Source of the DNA: Symsagittifera roscoffensis
Lineage: Eukaryota > Xenacoelomorpha > Acoela > Convolutidae
DNA length: 64,000 bases
Assembly (NCBI RefSeq): GCF_963678635.1
Contig: NC_087070.1
Coordinates: forward strand, 43,010,988-43,074,987
Direction: 5' to 3'
Under the pieces are notes generated by a model that saw nothing but the letters and a program-made list of their open reading frames with translations, was not told the DNA's origin and ran no database searches. Both the position numbers and the translations under genes were made by a program. Below, one piece after another: positions 24,701 through 39,700 of this stretch. Within the stretch, counting starts at the first letter, position 1; every line of letters begins with the position of its first letter.

Positions 24701-27700
24701 TATTTCCTCACATTCTAGACTGAGTTAATTTGCTTGGCGAAGCTCTTTTTTTTTGCGCCTCAAGGCTGTTTTTTGCGTCTAGAACGTTCACGTGGTACCA
24801 CTATTGCAGCCAAAATCGGTCAGGCTGTGGTAGACCTCAATCTAGAGGTCAAGTGAGAGCTCAACCTCACACACTACCATTGCCTTGGTAGGGGATCGAA
24901 CACATTGAGAACAATGTGTTCAAACTCATTTGTGTTCAAAATTAGGAGCAATTTCTAAGTTTCGAAGTGTGCGCACTTTCAACTTGATTAGAGGTTTTAT
25001 GGATAATTGAATTTGGTAGAGTTTTACTTCTTTTAAAAACTAAAATTTGAAGAAAAAAAAGTGAGAAAAGTTAAGCTTTCGTTATTTTATTACTTCTTTG
25101 ACCTTGACAGGGGAAGTTTTTGCTCATTTTAGGGGACATCTACACAGCTGCGCCTCTGGACTACGAATGGAACACTCAGTTTGTAATCATGGTCGAGGCT
25201 ATGGACGCCTTCAATGTCACGGGTTGGTGATTTTGTGACCGTCTCTATCAGATATTTTGAGTTCAAGACAAGATATCACGTTTTATTGGTGCCTCGCACC
25301 AGAGTTCCATGTGTAATAGATGATTTTTTTTCCGCTTCAAGTAAATAAATTTCATTGAAATTAATAAAACATTAAATCGAAACAGTATAGTACACAATTC
25401 TCGTTTTTTGTTTCAAAGTTCTCGTTTTTAGTTCATAATTCTTGTTTTATATTTCAAAATTTTAGTTTTTAATTCATAATACTTGTTTTTTTTTCCAGTG
25501 TCCAACAGTGTGACAGTGAATGTGTTGGACATTAATGACAATGTGGTTAACTGCACGAGGGGAAGCAAGAATGCAGTCATCCAGATCCCATGGTCGGAAC
25601 TTTCTGCTGTCGGCTCAACTTACGATCTTAACACCCAGGTTTGCTTCAAGTCTCATTTTTCAAAATTATTTTAGTCGGGGGGAGGGGAGGGCTATTCTCA
25701 TAACAGAAGAACCAAACACGATGATGCTATCAAACAATTAAAGTCTTTTCAACAAGGCAAAACTGACTTCGTTTTCACGTTGATCTCCAATACTGTGAGA
25801 AATAGCTCGTGCTCTGATCAAGACCTTTTTGTTTAACCTTGAAATATTCGATTTGCCGGCTTAAAACTTTGCTTCAGACTTTAGTCTCAGAATATCAGGT
25901 TTTTTGGTTTACCCAAATTGTGTTTTTTTATTTAGTGTTCGCGTGAGTTTTCCCGTGACTATATTTTTCGTAGAAGCTTTTTTTTGGCTTAATCCAGTTT
26001 AGATGAAAATAATTATTAGAATAATTAATTGTTATTTGTCTTTTTTCTTCTTCTTTTTTTCTAGGTGGAAGACATTGATGACCCCAGTGCGACATTTGTG
26101 TTCACCACTCTAGCAGGAACAGACGACTATGACGCCCTCAATCCAGACTTCGAAATGAGCTCCGCAGGTATATTGCATTTTACGCAGATATTCATGGTGC
26201 GAGAAGATAGAATTCAGAATTTTAGTCCACTGCTTTTGATTTTCTGAGCACTAACGAAGAAAATGAAAAACACAATTTTAGAGAAATTTGAAATCCGAAC
26301 ATAATTTTCGAAGAAAACTAGGATATTTTCTAACAACCTCTCCCTCCTCTGTTTAGCTAATTTACCGTTTTTATTTACAGGGGTGGTTGTTCTGTATTAG
26401 ATACCAAAGGGGGGGGGGGGTTTAAAAGATCCTAATGTCTTTGTATAAACGTTTTAATACATCGGGGTTAAAATTTAGTTCAATTTCAAAATCGATACAA
26501 ATTTTTTTCAACTGAGTTTGAGATCAGAATTTTTTAAAATCCTGTTAAAGGTGAATTGAGAAGGTGATCGGGGATGTCTCCCCTCAGTAATTATGGAAAT
26601 TGAGGAAATTGAAGTCGGATTTTATAGTACAGATAAAATATTCTGTCCTCAATTTCCGTAATTACTGAGGGAGAGGCATCTTCTCTCGCGTAGTACATCC
26701 ACCTTTAACAGGATGAATAAATTCTGACCTCAAACTCAGTTGAAAAAGTGTTGAATAGATTTTGAAATCGAACTTAAACTGCTAAAGGTGGATTTAGGAG
26801 ATGGAAAAGGATGCACCCCCTTCAGTAATTACCTCCCCCCCCCACAATCAAAGGTTTAAAGATCCCCCTCTGATACTACGTTACAGCATCCCTTTTCGGA
26901 CGACCAACACTATTTTTTAAACGGCTTCACTCCAGCTTTATTTATAGGATCATTAAAAAGTAAATTGTTAAAGTGAATGTTAAGACAATTTATCCTTACC
27001 GGAAAGATCCAAAGTTGTATTTGTTCAGCTCTTCACAGAGAGCAGCTGTTGCGCCCATGGTTAAGATATCCATGCAGTTTTTTTCGCTATTTTTCTTGAC
27101 TGGTCAATGTTGCCCCACCATCCAGCAACGAACACGGATCATGGTGGGTCTCGAACATCGGACCTTTCGATTGAGAGTCGGAGAGACGCCACCACTTCAA
27201 CACCGCTCTCGCAATTTCTGATTTGCCAATCATTAAAATGGATTTGTCTGGTTGCAGGTGTGATTTCGACACTTCACACTCTTGACTTCGAGAGACAGAG
27301 CAAATATGTGTGGACAGTTGAGATCACAGATGGAGACACTAACCCAAGTGAACTGACTACCACTTGTGTCGTCCAGATAGACTTGATAGACGAGAACGAA
27401 TTCGGACCGCACTTCGAGCCGGAGATTATGTTCGTCTCGGTCAGTACAAGTCATGCTCAACTCAATTGCATAAAAAAACATCTAATTTGTCAGTTAGTAT
27501 AGTCATTTACATAGAAAAAAGACAACTTAGTAAGTAAGAAAGTAATAATCATTGACATATTGGTTATGATTTAAAAAAAGTATAATGCAAAATAGGGGTC
27601 TTTTCTTGTGGCCGAAAAAGCCAAAATTGCCACCCTTTAAGCTATGCTCAAAACTGATTGATTGTCAGACTTATTTATTTTTGAATACTGCAATTTTTGA

Positions 27701-30700
27701 ATACTAATGCTTATTTGCAAACAAAACGTCGATATTTGGCCTTTCGACTAGCTGTTTTGGAATTTAGGAATCCCCCCAAAATATTGTAGCTAATGGGCAG
27801 GGGTTTAGCATACCTTGTAAGTATAAAGTAGCGGATTCACGAGAACTGAATTGCTTAAAGTTTCTTTAAATATGCATATTGACTCGACCCAAGTTAAATT
27901 CTTTCAGAAGACGCCAATGTTCACTAATGCCGGGGGGGGGGGGGTGCAGTTTTACTCCTTATTTTCAATCCAGGTCATTTTTTCGGCTCTTTTTCATTCC
28001 CCCCCACCTGCAAATTTTATATTTGAAGTTACTGTTCACTTTGTCCGATTGTCATGAAAATTGACATGCAGACTAATGAGGCCATGACAAACATATTTGG
28101 TTTCCTTAGTTAACCTTTTGAAACTACTCGTTAGACCATAAAATTCATGTTTGAGTGAGGTGGTGGGGGGGGGGGGGGGGTTTGAGGAAAAAGAGCCATT
28201 TTTTCACCAAAAAAGGGTCTTTGTTTTGAGATTGATAAAAATTGTTCCAGTGCAATCTATCAAACTTGAGTGCTAAAAAATGCGGGTCCGGCCGGCTCAG
28301 ACTCGAACCGCCAGTTAAATTGATGACTGCACTCATGTCTTCTTGGTCTCTGTTTAGGTCATGGAAAACAACACTTTCCCAATCGAGGTGCTTGAGCTGT
28401 CAATCGTAGATCGTGATGGGTCGTCTGCCCAGAACACTTTGTTCAGTTCGCCTCTGATTACAAGTGGGGACCCTCTTAGTTCTTTCTTGGTACAGCCCAA
28501 TGCAGGGGGAGTTGAAAGTTTGGTTGTACAGACTACCCTAGATAGAGATACGGGAGTTGACAAGTAAATTTTAAAAAATCAAATTTGAGACTTCTCTTTT
28601 TCTACCCCACCCTACATAAACTTCTACTCGTTACATAAATTCTAACCCCCCCCCATCCCGGATAAAGCTCGGTTCGTTTAGACTACTACTCGTTCAGAAG
28701 TATGATCTCGGGTTTTTGATGAGTCGCATTCAAAATCTCGTTCAGAAATGTGGCCCCGCCAGAACACTTGAAGTTTACTCGGAGTTTTTCAAACGGGTGA
28801 TAACAAAAAGAAAACTTTTTCATCGGCAGTTTTACCACTCAAGTGTTTTATAAAAAGAAATTATCAAAATTTCAATTCACTAGCAAAATAGTTGCGGCAA
28901 AAGTCTAGAGGTCTAGTCTAATACTTTTAGGACTGTCATTTAATCGTAATTTTTGGCAATAACTTTTTTTTTATTATTTAGATACAAACAGTTGATCGTG
29001 AAAATTGTTAAGATGCATTTATATTGATGTTGCTTCGTTTTTACTCAAAACAGTAGGATTAGAAAACAACTGGATTTTTTTCCTATGGCAGTTCCTTATC
29101 CCAGCAATTTTAGCACCTCCCCCCACCCCTTTTACTTTTCTGGGGATGTATTTTTGTGTTATAAGATGCGGAGGTCATAACCAAGGCTGTTTTCCAGTTC
29201 CCCCTCTTTGATATTTTCTGAAGTTCAACATATTAAAGTCTATTTAAAATGCCTTTTCATTTTATAAACTGCGTTAAAACGTGCCAGCGTGAATAGTGAA
29301 CAAAATTTACATTTATAACAATCAAAAATCCGCGTGAACATTTTTCGAACAATTTTTTTGTAATTTTACGAGGGGTGGGAAACTGGTGGAAAAAAGGCAT
29401 ATTGGGAAAATGTCTGAAACTTATTATATGTCTACTGCAGGTACAAACTGTTGATTGAAGCAAAAGACACTGGCACGCCCCCCTTGACCAGTACCGGCAC
29501 AGTGTTCGTTACTGTGGAAGACGTCAACGACAACCCCCCTGTGTGGAACACCAGTCCAATCCCCCTCACTATACCAGAGTGTGTGGGCATCAATCAGCCC
29601 ATACCTGCTGCCGATGTAAGTGGGGGGTGGGGGGAGGGGGGGGGGCTGATGTTAACAAGTCGCTACTTAATGATTTCCACAGATACTTCTGACGTTCAAA
29701 AACCAAAAAAACTTTAAAAAAATTCCAAAATTGAGAACAATTTGAAAACATTTTGATGTTTTATGGATGTTTTCGGAAGAGCTGGAGTGGGGAGTTTGAT
29801 GTTTAAATTTTACTAAAAGAGTTTATCCTTGCTTTTTTGTTCCTAGACATAGTGATAACTTTCGAGCTTCCTTATGAGCAACTAATTAAAAAGTATCAGA
29901 ATATAATTTTTGCGCTTGGCCATTTTAGTCGTGGACCATCAGAATGGAAGATTTTTATACTTGGTCTACCGACGAGCGTGATGTCATCCCTTGATCATTA
30001 GATGAAATACCGCTCCTAATTAAGGGTTTGAATCAGGGGTGGATAAAGGGGGTGGAGGTGGATTTGACTCAGGGATTTGACTCCTTTGGATTGGACCGTT
30101 TTAAGACCTCCATTTTTGGCTGGCTGAAGTCACAGTTTTGCTATGCCGTTGACGTCAATAATTTTAAAAACGGAGCTCGCGCCGAAAGAACGCGATTTTT
30201 AGTCAATTTTTTTATAGTCCCTAAAACGCATTTTTTGGCCTGTCCTTTTTTCCTTTCAGAGAGCTTTGAACTTCAATTTGGTCGACCCCTGATTTCAGTA
30301 GAAACCTTCCACATTAAAAAACCAAAAAAAATTCCAAAACTGAGAACGATTTGAAAACGTTTTTACAGATATTTTTAGACGAAAAGTAAGAAACTTCAGT
30401 GCCTTCTGTCACCGTTAAAACATCGATGATTTGGAGAATGTTCTTTTTGATTGACAGCTGTCAGCGTTTGTGGATGACCTTGACGTGGGCAACAACAGTG
30501 TGATCTACTTCAGACTGGTGGGCGGGGCTGTGGTTGTCTACTGGAATGTAGACCAGACCACTGGGGCTCTCACTGCCACCCGGAGTCTGGACAAAGAGGG
30601 ATCGCCCAAAACATGGGCACTCACAGTCGAAGCTTATGACCCGTAAGTGCTTGAAGAGTGTCAAAAAATCATTTTTTGATCAAAAATTAATAAGAAAGAG

Positions 30701-33700
30701 TTATACATAAATGTGTGAAGAATTATTTTTTGAACCGTTTAATATTTCTTGATTGCTTTATTGTTCCGACTTTCGATACGAAAGTAACGGAATATTTGTG
30801 CTCGGGGTGGGTTATTTTTTCTTCAGACAAATTTCGACTTTTTAACTAGCCATTTTTGATGGAATTTTTTTATATTATTCGAAAGGTTTTGTTGTCCTGG
30901 GCTTAAATTTGAAAAGATATTGCACCTGTGATCATTTTGCGTAAAGTTATGAGGGTTTAAAGATTGCCATTTTGGCCATTTTGACCAATTTGGGACAATT
31001 AACGCGCGATATAATTCGCGCTATTAATGCGTAAGCGGAGATTTAATCCGTCTTAGAAATCGTTCCAAATTGGTTGAAAGAAGCTTATTTGCCATAATTG
31101 GTTTGTTTCAAGGAACGAAATCTATCCTTTTGTACTTTATATGGCGTGTGGGGGGATGATTTTCATTTAAAAAATTCAAATTAAAAAAAAAATTTCATTT
31201 TATTTTATTTCAATTAATTTTTTGAAGTTATTTTTGCTCCATAAATCTTAAAAGGCAGTCGGAACATTCAGGGCTTCGCCCTGATACGAGCGAGCAGTCT
31301 TGTTGAAGTATAGTTTGGTTTTGTTTAATTTGAAAGAATCTGTAGAAAATGTTCAAGATAGAAGAAGTTTTACAGTGAGATTGGGTAATTGAGACTGGAA
31401 TTTGATTTATTTCCTTATTTCAGTTTCAACCGGTTGACGCTCATTCTAAACAAAATCATTACGAGGCCAAACTGTACGGACAAGTCTTTAATCATGTTAA
31501 TTTTTTGACGGAACAATAAAAAAAAACAAAAGAAAAAAGGAAGATCAAAGAGAGCGTCCTTGTTACGGAATCCGCTTGCAATTCACAAAATACGAAAAAA
31601 AGCTTATCATTAGCACTATTTTTTTTCAAAATCATAATTTGCTAAAAAAAAATTTAATCTGGGAAACTTTTTTGTTTTTGAAAGCACTTTTTTGTACTTT
31701 TTTCTTTCATTTTTCTAAATATTTTTAAGATGTTTTAAAAAGCGGAAACCAATTTTTCCAGAGTTTTGTAGTATTGCTAATTGCTGCACAAATATGACAA
31801 GTTAATGTTTTAGTTGTTACAAAAGATTCGAGTCGACTCTTTTCAATTCTAATTTTATTTTTACCTTAAGATTAGTTTTTTCAAGTTCCCTAAACTAAAC
31901 TAGATATTGATTTTTCAAGATCAAAAATTAGTGAAAATGCAATCGAGTACTGAAGTCTACATAACAGGTTCAGAATAAACCAAATTAAGTTTCTTTTGGA
32001 TGAGCAGGCCTGCATTTTCAATTGATTTAATTATTTGAAAACTAAAAAACGGTTATTACACTTTCTCTTTTTCTTATTTATTCTTTAGCTTCAAACTAAA
32101 AACCAAGTATTTATTCTTTAGCTTCAAACTAAAAACTGTTTCGAAGTATTTATAGAGTTAATTTAAGTATTTATGCAATAACTTATTTGTTAAAGAACAC
32201 TAAATCTTGAAAAATGAGTAAGCGCTCATTTTTCTCGCAATCAAAATAATAATCTTCATCATAAGAGCAAAGAACTACTCTCTCCGTCCAGATGGGATGC
32301 AGACGCACACTATCCTCCCGCAACGCAATTATAGAAGGAGCTAAATAGGATAAATTTATAAAATATAAGGCCCCTAATTTGCAATAAGTTAACAATAGAT
32401 GAACAGTTGTTTTTAAACAATAAGCCTCTTATTTTATTGTCAAAATAATAATTAATTTGTGTTTATAATCATAAAATAAAATCATTTAAATTTTGCGAAC
32501 AGATAGATTTTGACCTTTATGAATTCTAGAACTGAGACTTTAATGCACTTTTGGCATGTTTTTTTCTCCTAAAACTTGTCTACTGCGCAGAAATTCGGTC
32601 TTTGTAGCGGTTTGAGAGAGTTCGGAAAATCAATCTGGTCAGTCTAAATAGTTTCGATAGCAAAAATACTTTCAATTTTTTTTTGGAAAACCTGTCACCC
32701 CGTGAGAAAATCGTAGACTCGTTTTTGAATCGAATAAAACATGTTTATCAATTCTAAGAAAATTTATTGCTCTCAGTTAAATTGTCCACTCTTTGCTAAG
32801 TTCAAGACTAGATAACAAAAAATTCAAATCATGCCCCTATAAAAAAAATAATGTCTGCGGTAGCTGGAGTCGCGGGAAGAGACACGCCCCCACGCTATAC
32901 TTATCAGCCATTGAGTGGTCGTCAGGTCAGACATTTTAGTGTCCTAATTGACCCTTTTGTCGGAAAAAGTAAATTTGTAAATTTGTAAATTTTAAATTTT
33001 AAAATTTTTTAAGTGTTAATTTTTCACCACTGTTGTACTTCGGAACTGCTGAACGCCTCCCTAAGAGCTGAAGTAGAAAAAGGCCGAAAAAAAAGGTTTC
33101 TCAACAGTGCCAAAAATCATCTTTAATTTTCTGTTGTACTTCTGCACTGTTGAAAGTTCCCGTTTCCTTACAGTAAATTATTTAACCTAGGCTTTGTGAT
33201 ATCCTATTTCTCAGCCGAAAATTGCTCCTTGGTACTGATTAAATCTTGCATTGTTGTTGAAACATTATTTCCACCAAATGAGTGTAGAAAGATGTGACAA
33301 TGTGATGATAATCAAATCAAAATTTCAATATAAAAATGTTAGTATTAGTTGATTTTCCTAATTCTTGTTTGTTTTCTGTTTTTTTTTATACGATTTTAAT
33401 TGTTTCGATTAATGAAAATGGGGAGGAATTTAGTATTCGGGTGTATTTTATTGTTTTTTTTTGTTTTCCACGCAAAATTAGGTACCAAAAACAATCACCG
33501 GACTGCGTTAAGTGATATATCATATTCCCTTTCAGCGCTTTCAGTCGTAATTCGAACCACACCAAAAGTTCCCAAATTTTTTTTTCAGTGTCGAGACAAA
33601 CTGGTTTGATTTTTTTTGATTTTTTCGTCTAAATTCGAGCGAATAAAGCAAGCGAGCAGGCTTACAACAGCTGAAATATGCCTTGTTAAAGACTTTAAAA

Positions 33701-36700
33701 CTTAACTTTTAGCAAGTAAACCTAGTTTTTGGATTTTTTAGGCTTTATTTGGGAACCACACACTTCAAAATTTTAAGAAAATTTCTGCAACGTTTTTTGA
33801 AAAAAAACAAAATTTTCTAACTTTTTTTTTAGTTTTTCTAGTCATTTTTCGACAAAAGCTTTTGTCAATTTTGTCTATATTACTATGGCTGTCTAATACA
33901 TTTAAATTCTTCTTTATGTCAGATCATTTTATCACACCAAGCAGAAAAAAACTACACTAATTTGGAAAAAAAACTTTCTAAACCGTAGTTTTCTAAAGAC
34001 TATAGTCGGAATACTCTGTGCTACTTGCAAAGTAACTGGCTATCCTTGTTTTTTTTTAAATGAGTTTGACATGTCGAAAGTATAAAATTGTTTCAGTTTG
34101 ATAGTCTTAAAAAATTGTTTGATAGTCTTAAAATAGCTAATGTATCCCTGATTCATCGCTAAAAATTTCGTATATATTGGATTTCTCTAAACCAGCAATA
34201 TCTATCTATATCATCGTGATCCAAACCAGTATTTTTAAACCAGTTGTGATCATCATTTAAACTGATAAAAAACTACGAACTGGACATTGTTGAGATCCAA
34301 AAACAGAATTGTGAACCTGATTTGAATGAAAATCATTAAAAAATCAAGTTATAAGTTTGAAGCATGTAAGTGTGTTTTTAGGTATTTCAACCAAATTGAT
34401 TTTTTTGCCGATGGCTTTTAAAAAAAGTTTAAAGACTTATTTATTCAAAAGCACATGGTGCGTGATTACACAAGTAGCACTTGTGTCATAGAAATTTATT
34501 GTCCCGCCTTTCTTTATTGCTTCTGTTGGCAGCAGATGTGGTTTCATTCAATTAAATCGCCTGTCATTTTTATGATCATTTTAAACATCAACTTCTCGTC
34601 CTTTTCCATTGCTTAACCCCATCTAAAGAAAAAGTAATGAATATAAACAAGTAAAAGTGATTAATCTAAAAATAACTCCTAATTTACCATGGGCTTTGGA
34701 CTCGGCAAAAAGTTCATCGTATTCTTCAACCAATTTTTTAAACTTTTAGTTGGAAATGAAAACACCTGAAAATGAAATTAAATTTTCCAATAAAATTACG
34801 CGACTGGTTTTTAACGAATTATCTGTCATTTGATGTTGAAATGAATTCACCAATGTATAATTAATGCCAAATTGTTGGCAATATTGTTGACCTTGAGCTA
34901 TTTAATCGGTCAATAAACGGTTTAGGTTAATTAGTTTTTTGGAAAGCGTTTTTATATGTGCAAATTAGTAATAGGTGAAATCCGACTTCAAAATGAGCAG
35001 TTTTAGATTTCATCAGATTTCTTGACCGGAAAATATTACCAACAATTTGGCATTAACTGTATATCATATGCTCCACTAACTCGGATTTGAAAGAAGACGC
35101 AAGTCAATGTTTTCAGCTATCATGCAATTATCCGACAAATTTAGCGGATTTTTACGTTGAACTAACGAACGGTTGTCAACGTTCTTCTTCGTGTACCATT
35201 CGTTTCTCGTTGGTGAAATGATTACGTCTCCGCCTCACAATCAAAAGGTCGGTTGTTCGAGATCCACCATGATCCGTGCTCGTTGGTTGAGGGTGAGGCA
35301 ACATTACCAAGCCCAGAAAAATCTCAAAAAAAACGTCACGTATAGCTCAACCAGGTGCACAACAGCGGTTCTCCGTGAAAAGCTGAACAGCTCGTATGTT
35401 GGTCCTTTCATTTGTAGATAATTGGTCGTTAAGAATTGCTGAGCAAAATCTCGTCAGTAGATTTCCTCAAAACAAAATAGTTCGTTACCTGTAAAATAAT
35501 GGAAAAGTCAAGAAATTTTTTCTGAAGTAGACGGATAATTTTTTCAAGTTTTGGCCAATAATCTAGGCAATCTTTAAGTGATCTGACTGGTTTTAGCGGC
35601 GAAAAAAATCAACAATTCATAAAAACGCCTCATTTATAAGTTCTGCAATGTATCTGGCATGCCCGGGTCGAGGTTTGCGTTTCATGTTTCGACCGACTTG
35701 ACCAAAAATTGGTATGTTTCGACCATCTCGACCCAGCTTCGATATGTTTCGACCGACTTGCTCCAAGTTGTCTATGCTTCGACTGTGTTCTACCGAGAAA
35801 AAGCATGTCGACCATTTTTGACTTTTTGACCGAGGTAAAACATTTCCACAAGTTCGACCGAGGAGAAACGCTTAAACCAAGTACGACACAAATGTTTTGA
35901 GCGAAAAAAAATTTCGACTTTGTTTGACGGAGGATAAACGTTTCGACTGTGCTCGACCATCAAATAGTTTTTTTACGCTAAAATAGTTTCCATGGTGCAA
36001 AATTTATTTACTGTATGTATGTTTGTATATGAATATGCATGTTAGTATTAAGGTTTTTGAGTATGTATGTAAGTTTTTTTTTGTATCAATATATGTATCT
36101 ATAAATGTATGTCAGTATGTATGTAGGCCTACTCGTGGCAGTCCTGTATATGCTCAGCAAATATGCTAGAATTCGACTGTAGGGCCTTCTTGACTATGTA
36201 TTCTCGGTCGAATTCTGACACGTGTTCTACCCGCCTCAGTTGAATCATAAATCGCAAACCTCGACCCTGGTATGGACAAAAATTTTGAGCAAAAATCTAA
36301 GAAAGATCCAAGTAATGATTGAAAGTGATTAACCTTATAAACTTGATAAACGTGATATAATTTAGCAATGGTGGCATTTAAAAGTGTTAATTGAGGTTTG
36401 CATGAATATCAGTCTTGTTGTTTTCCTTTTCTTTTAAAAAGAAACTCTTGTTAAATTGCTCACAAAATAATCTTGAATTATTTTCGAACCAATATTTCAT
36501 TAAGCATCAGATAAATAAGCAAAACCAATTACATTATACATGAGATCCGAAATGTTTAACATGTTTAGCGTCTTGATCTTCTCTTGATGTTTGCAGATTC
36601 GAAGCATCGCACGTGGCCTCTGTGGTGGTTAACATTGACCTGTCCGACTGCAATGACTTCGCTCCCAACCCCCTTCTATCAACTTATAGATACCAGATAG

Positions 36701-39700
36701 ACGCCGAAGTCGCCGCAAACTCAGTTGTCAACCCAATCAACCCCTCCAACGACATTTCCTCCATCAACGGTAACTGCATAATAGCCTGCCCATTGAGGTC
36801 TCGCAAAATGAGTTTCGTTTTTTTTTTGGAATTAAATTTTCGTGGAAGTTCAAAACTTGAAAAAGAAAGTCCATGATTCATCTTTCAGCGAACCCAATAA
36901 ACCCGTCCATTGACATAAACAGCCTCAAAGATTTTTTGCAAAGCAGTATGTTTAAGCGTACTGGGAGAACTCATTAAATCGATGTATTTCAATTTTAAAG
37001 ACCAAAATTTATAACTGAAATAGAATTTTCTGAGAAATTAAGTAAGTTTAGGTTTAAGTAAGTTTAGTGTATTTAAGTAAGTTTAGCTTGGAGGAAATGA
37101 ATGAACAAACCAACAAGATCAACTGGCCTCTGAGAACCTAACACAGAATGATCCGACTACTGTTAATTTGCAAAAAAAAAAACGGAAAAACCGTAGCACA
37201 ACGACTAACTCGCAAAAAAAAAAATTAACAAAAATAGACAAAATGCATTTAAAGACAAATAGAAATATACTAACCGCCACAGTCGCGCAAATGAGGTGTG
37301 AGCTGGCTAACAGAGGGTGGTATTTTATACGAATTTTAAAATGATCGCCTGTAGCGCGCCTGAGGGGATCTTGAACCGAATTTCTTAATTTTTGAATAGA
37401 TTTTCAAACTCTGCGAGGATTTTTGTCGCTCTCCTTGAATTGTGACTTGTCATTTTTTTCGAGTGGTCTTTCTGTTGCCATTTTGTTGGCAGCGGCAGAG
37501 ATGCATCTAGGGTTTTCGGATTTTGAAAACTTTTCTTGACTTTTTTAGGTCGATCAAATTGGTTTTTTGAAAAAGTTTAGGCACTTTTTGGAAAATTTTT
37601 ACCAAAAAATTGCGTTTTATCGGCGCGCGCTTCCCCTGAAAATTAATAGACATTGACGCCGAAGGAGCCTTTAGAAAAAATGAGGGTTCGATAGACAAAA
37701 ATGGATATCTCAAAATAGTACAAAGGGTCGGCAGGGGGTCGAACCCCTGAGGGAGAGGAGAAAGGGGGCGTCCGCCCCCACCCCCGCCCCCTTAAATCCG
37801 CTGGTAGAAAACGCCCTATAATCTTTTGCCTTAATAAAAAACAACTGATTCCCGTAGAGCGTTCACTTTTGCCATGATGGCAGGAAAAATTGAGGAGCAA
37901 CGATTTGGTTTTCAAACATCGTAAATAGCTAGCTTATGCTACCCAAATAACGCAAAATTTCGCTTGAAAAGTTAAAAGTAAAAACTTTCAGACTTCCTGT
38001 CAACCTTTCTCGGTGGCTTCTGTAAAGAAGCCTTGAATTGCCCTCTTGACCTTTTAAATCTCAACTTTTTCCCTGACTAAGTTTCACAACTTCACAGTCT
38101 TCTAATAACTTTTTCAACGGTCTTCAAACAATTATCAGTTCTTTGCAATAATAAAATCAGAATAACGAAAAATTCAAACTTGTGCTTGTGGGCATTGAGG
38201 GTTTTTTGTTCAAAATAATTTTTTACCGACGACTCAGGGACAGATCTGCGATTTTCTCGAGGAAAGGGCGGATTTTCAAAAATACTTCTGATGACCCTTT
38301 ATTTTTTTAGGTCGACCAAATTGGTCTCAGAGAACACTATAAAGTCTCAATTTTGACCAAACATTTTGTGCCAATTTTTTTGAAAAAAAAGCAGATCAAA
38401 CTGCCGTTTTTGGGCACTTTTTCGAAAAATGTTGACCTAAAATTACGTTTTTTTTGTGCGCGCTCACTTTTACAATAGTATATATTGGCACCGAAGGCGC
38501 CTTTAGAACATTTTTGGGGTTAGTTGGCCTAAAATGGATGTCATAAAATAATACCAGAGGGGAGACCCTTTGGTTAGCGAGGGGGTTTAATGCCCGAGGG
38601 GAGGCGTCCGCCCTCAGTTCGCCCCTCGCGACTACTGAAAATTATTTTCAACTCATATTTTCAATCAACTCAGTTTCCTACGGGAATTTTCTTTCGTCTA
38701 GATGGTTACGTTTCAAAAAATAATGACGAAAAATTAAAAAACAGTTTTGTCAATTTTTTGAGGTTATAAAATAAAAAATCTCGACTTAGTTTCGATCATC
38801 AGAATTTTGTTCGGCTGTCTGTGTTTTATCATCTGCGCTATTTGTGTTGGTGTTAATTGACCTCACGATCAAGCTAGAAGTCTATTTAAATATGCGGTAC
38901 AAATATGTCGCTATAACACCATCATCGCCAATTAGCATCTGCTATTTGTGTGATTTATTTTTGAAAGAAGCCTGGATCTTCTTGTTCATGCTTTGAAATT
39001 AAAAAACTGGCGAAAAGCAAGAAAGTTTGCTTAAAATGTTGGGTTATAGAACAATTTAACTAGCTCTCAAAGTATCGAGGTAATTGAGTCGGGTTAATTT
39101 TTTAATCTTAGTGGCAGTTTTATATAATTGTATTTACTTATTCCGCCAAAAAAACTTAACAGCGCATCAATTTCTAACTGTATGAGTTGCTCGCGAGTGT
39201 AGCGATTAGCATATCTGGTGCTTATTAAATTGCTCTATTGATAAAAAATACCACAAGACAGACCCAATGAGATCACAGATAAAAAATGATAAAATAATGA
39301 AATCAAAAACTTTAAGGCGCAAAAAAAAAATTGCGTTTAACAATTTTTATGTCAATTTTTCTGACAGTTTTCCATTTGTAATTCTAATTTTTTGGGTAAT
39401 GATTTGTCAGTTTACGGACGAATAGGTTTGAGGTGTATGGAGCAAAAATGCTCTCAACATCATTCTATGATAAAAAATCTCAACTAAAATTTTTTTGACA
39501 AAGCTTTTGAAATTTTTGGTTTAGCCGATAAGCATTTGTAAAACCGTTGTGTTGAAGTTTTTGTTATAAGTTGTTACATTTTTGGCTATGACTTTTTGTC
39601 AAAAATTGTTGTACACATTTAATGAAAATGTTTTGGAATTAATTTTTTTGTTTTAAGAGATCGATGAATTTTTGGTTACACAATGTTCATGAAAAGCATT

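Larger units (their letters stand above)
31305..36596. other. Rest of intron 22
   Basis: About 5.3 kb between exon 22 and exon 23, which join as EAYDP-FEASHVASVVV. It holds a 33-bp duplication (32076-32137, tatttattctttagcttcaa), a SINE (35205-35425), an inverted-repeat element (35662-36270) and a TATG-rich stretch near 36010-36125. The rest is AT-rich with nothing recognisable. Confidence 0.7.

Noticed and set aside
27137-27215. tRNA gene on the minus strand
   Set aside because: The B box and anticodon-like arm are present, but acceptor-stem pairing is not evident. The sequence continues into a body shared with 35205-35425, so it is a SINE.
32849-32937. Short inverted pair aatgtctg / cagacatt
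   Set aside because: Only about eight bases pair, and there is no second copy; this is within chance expectation.
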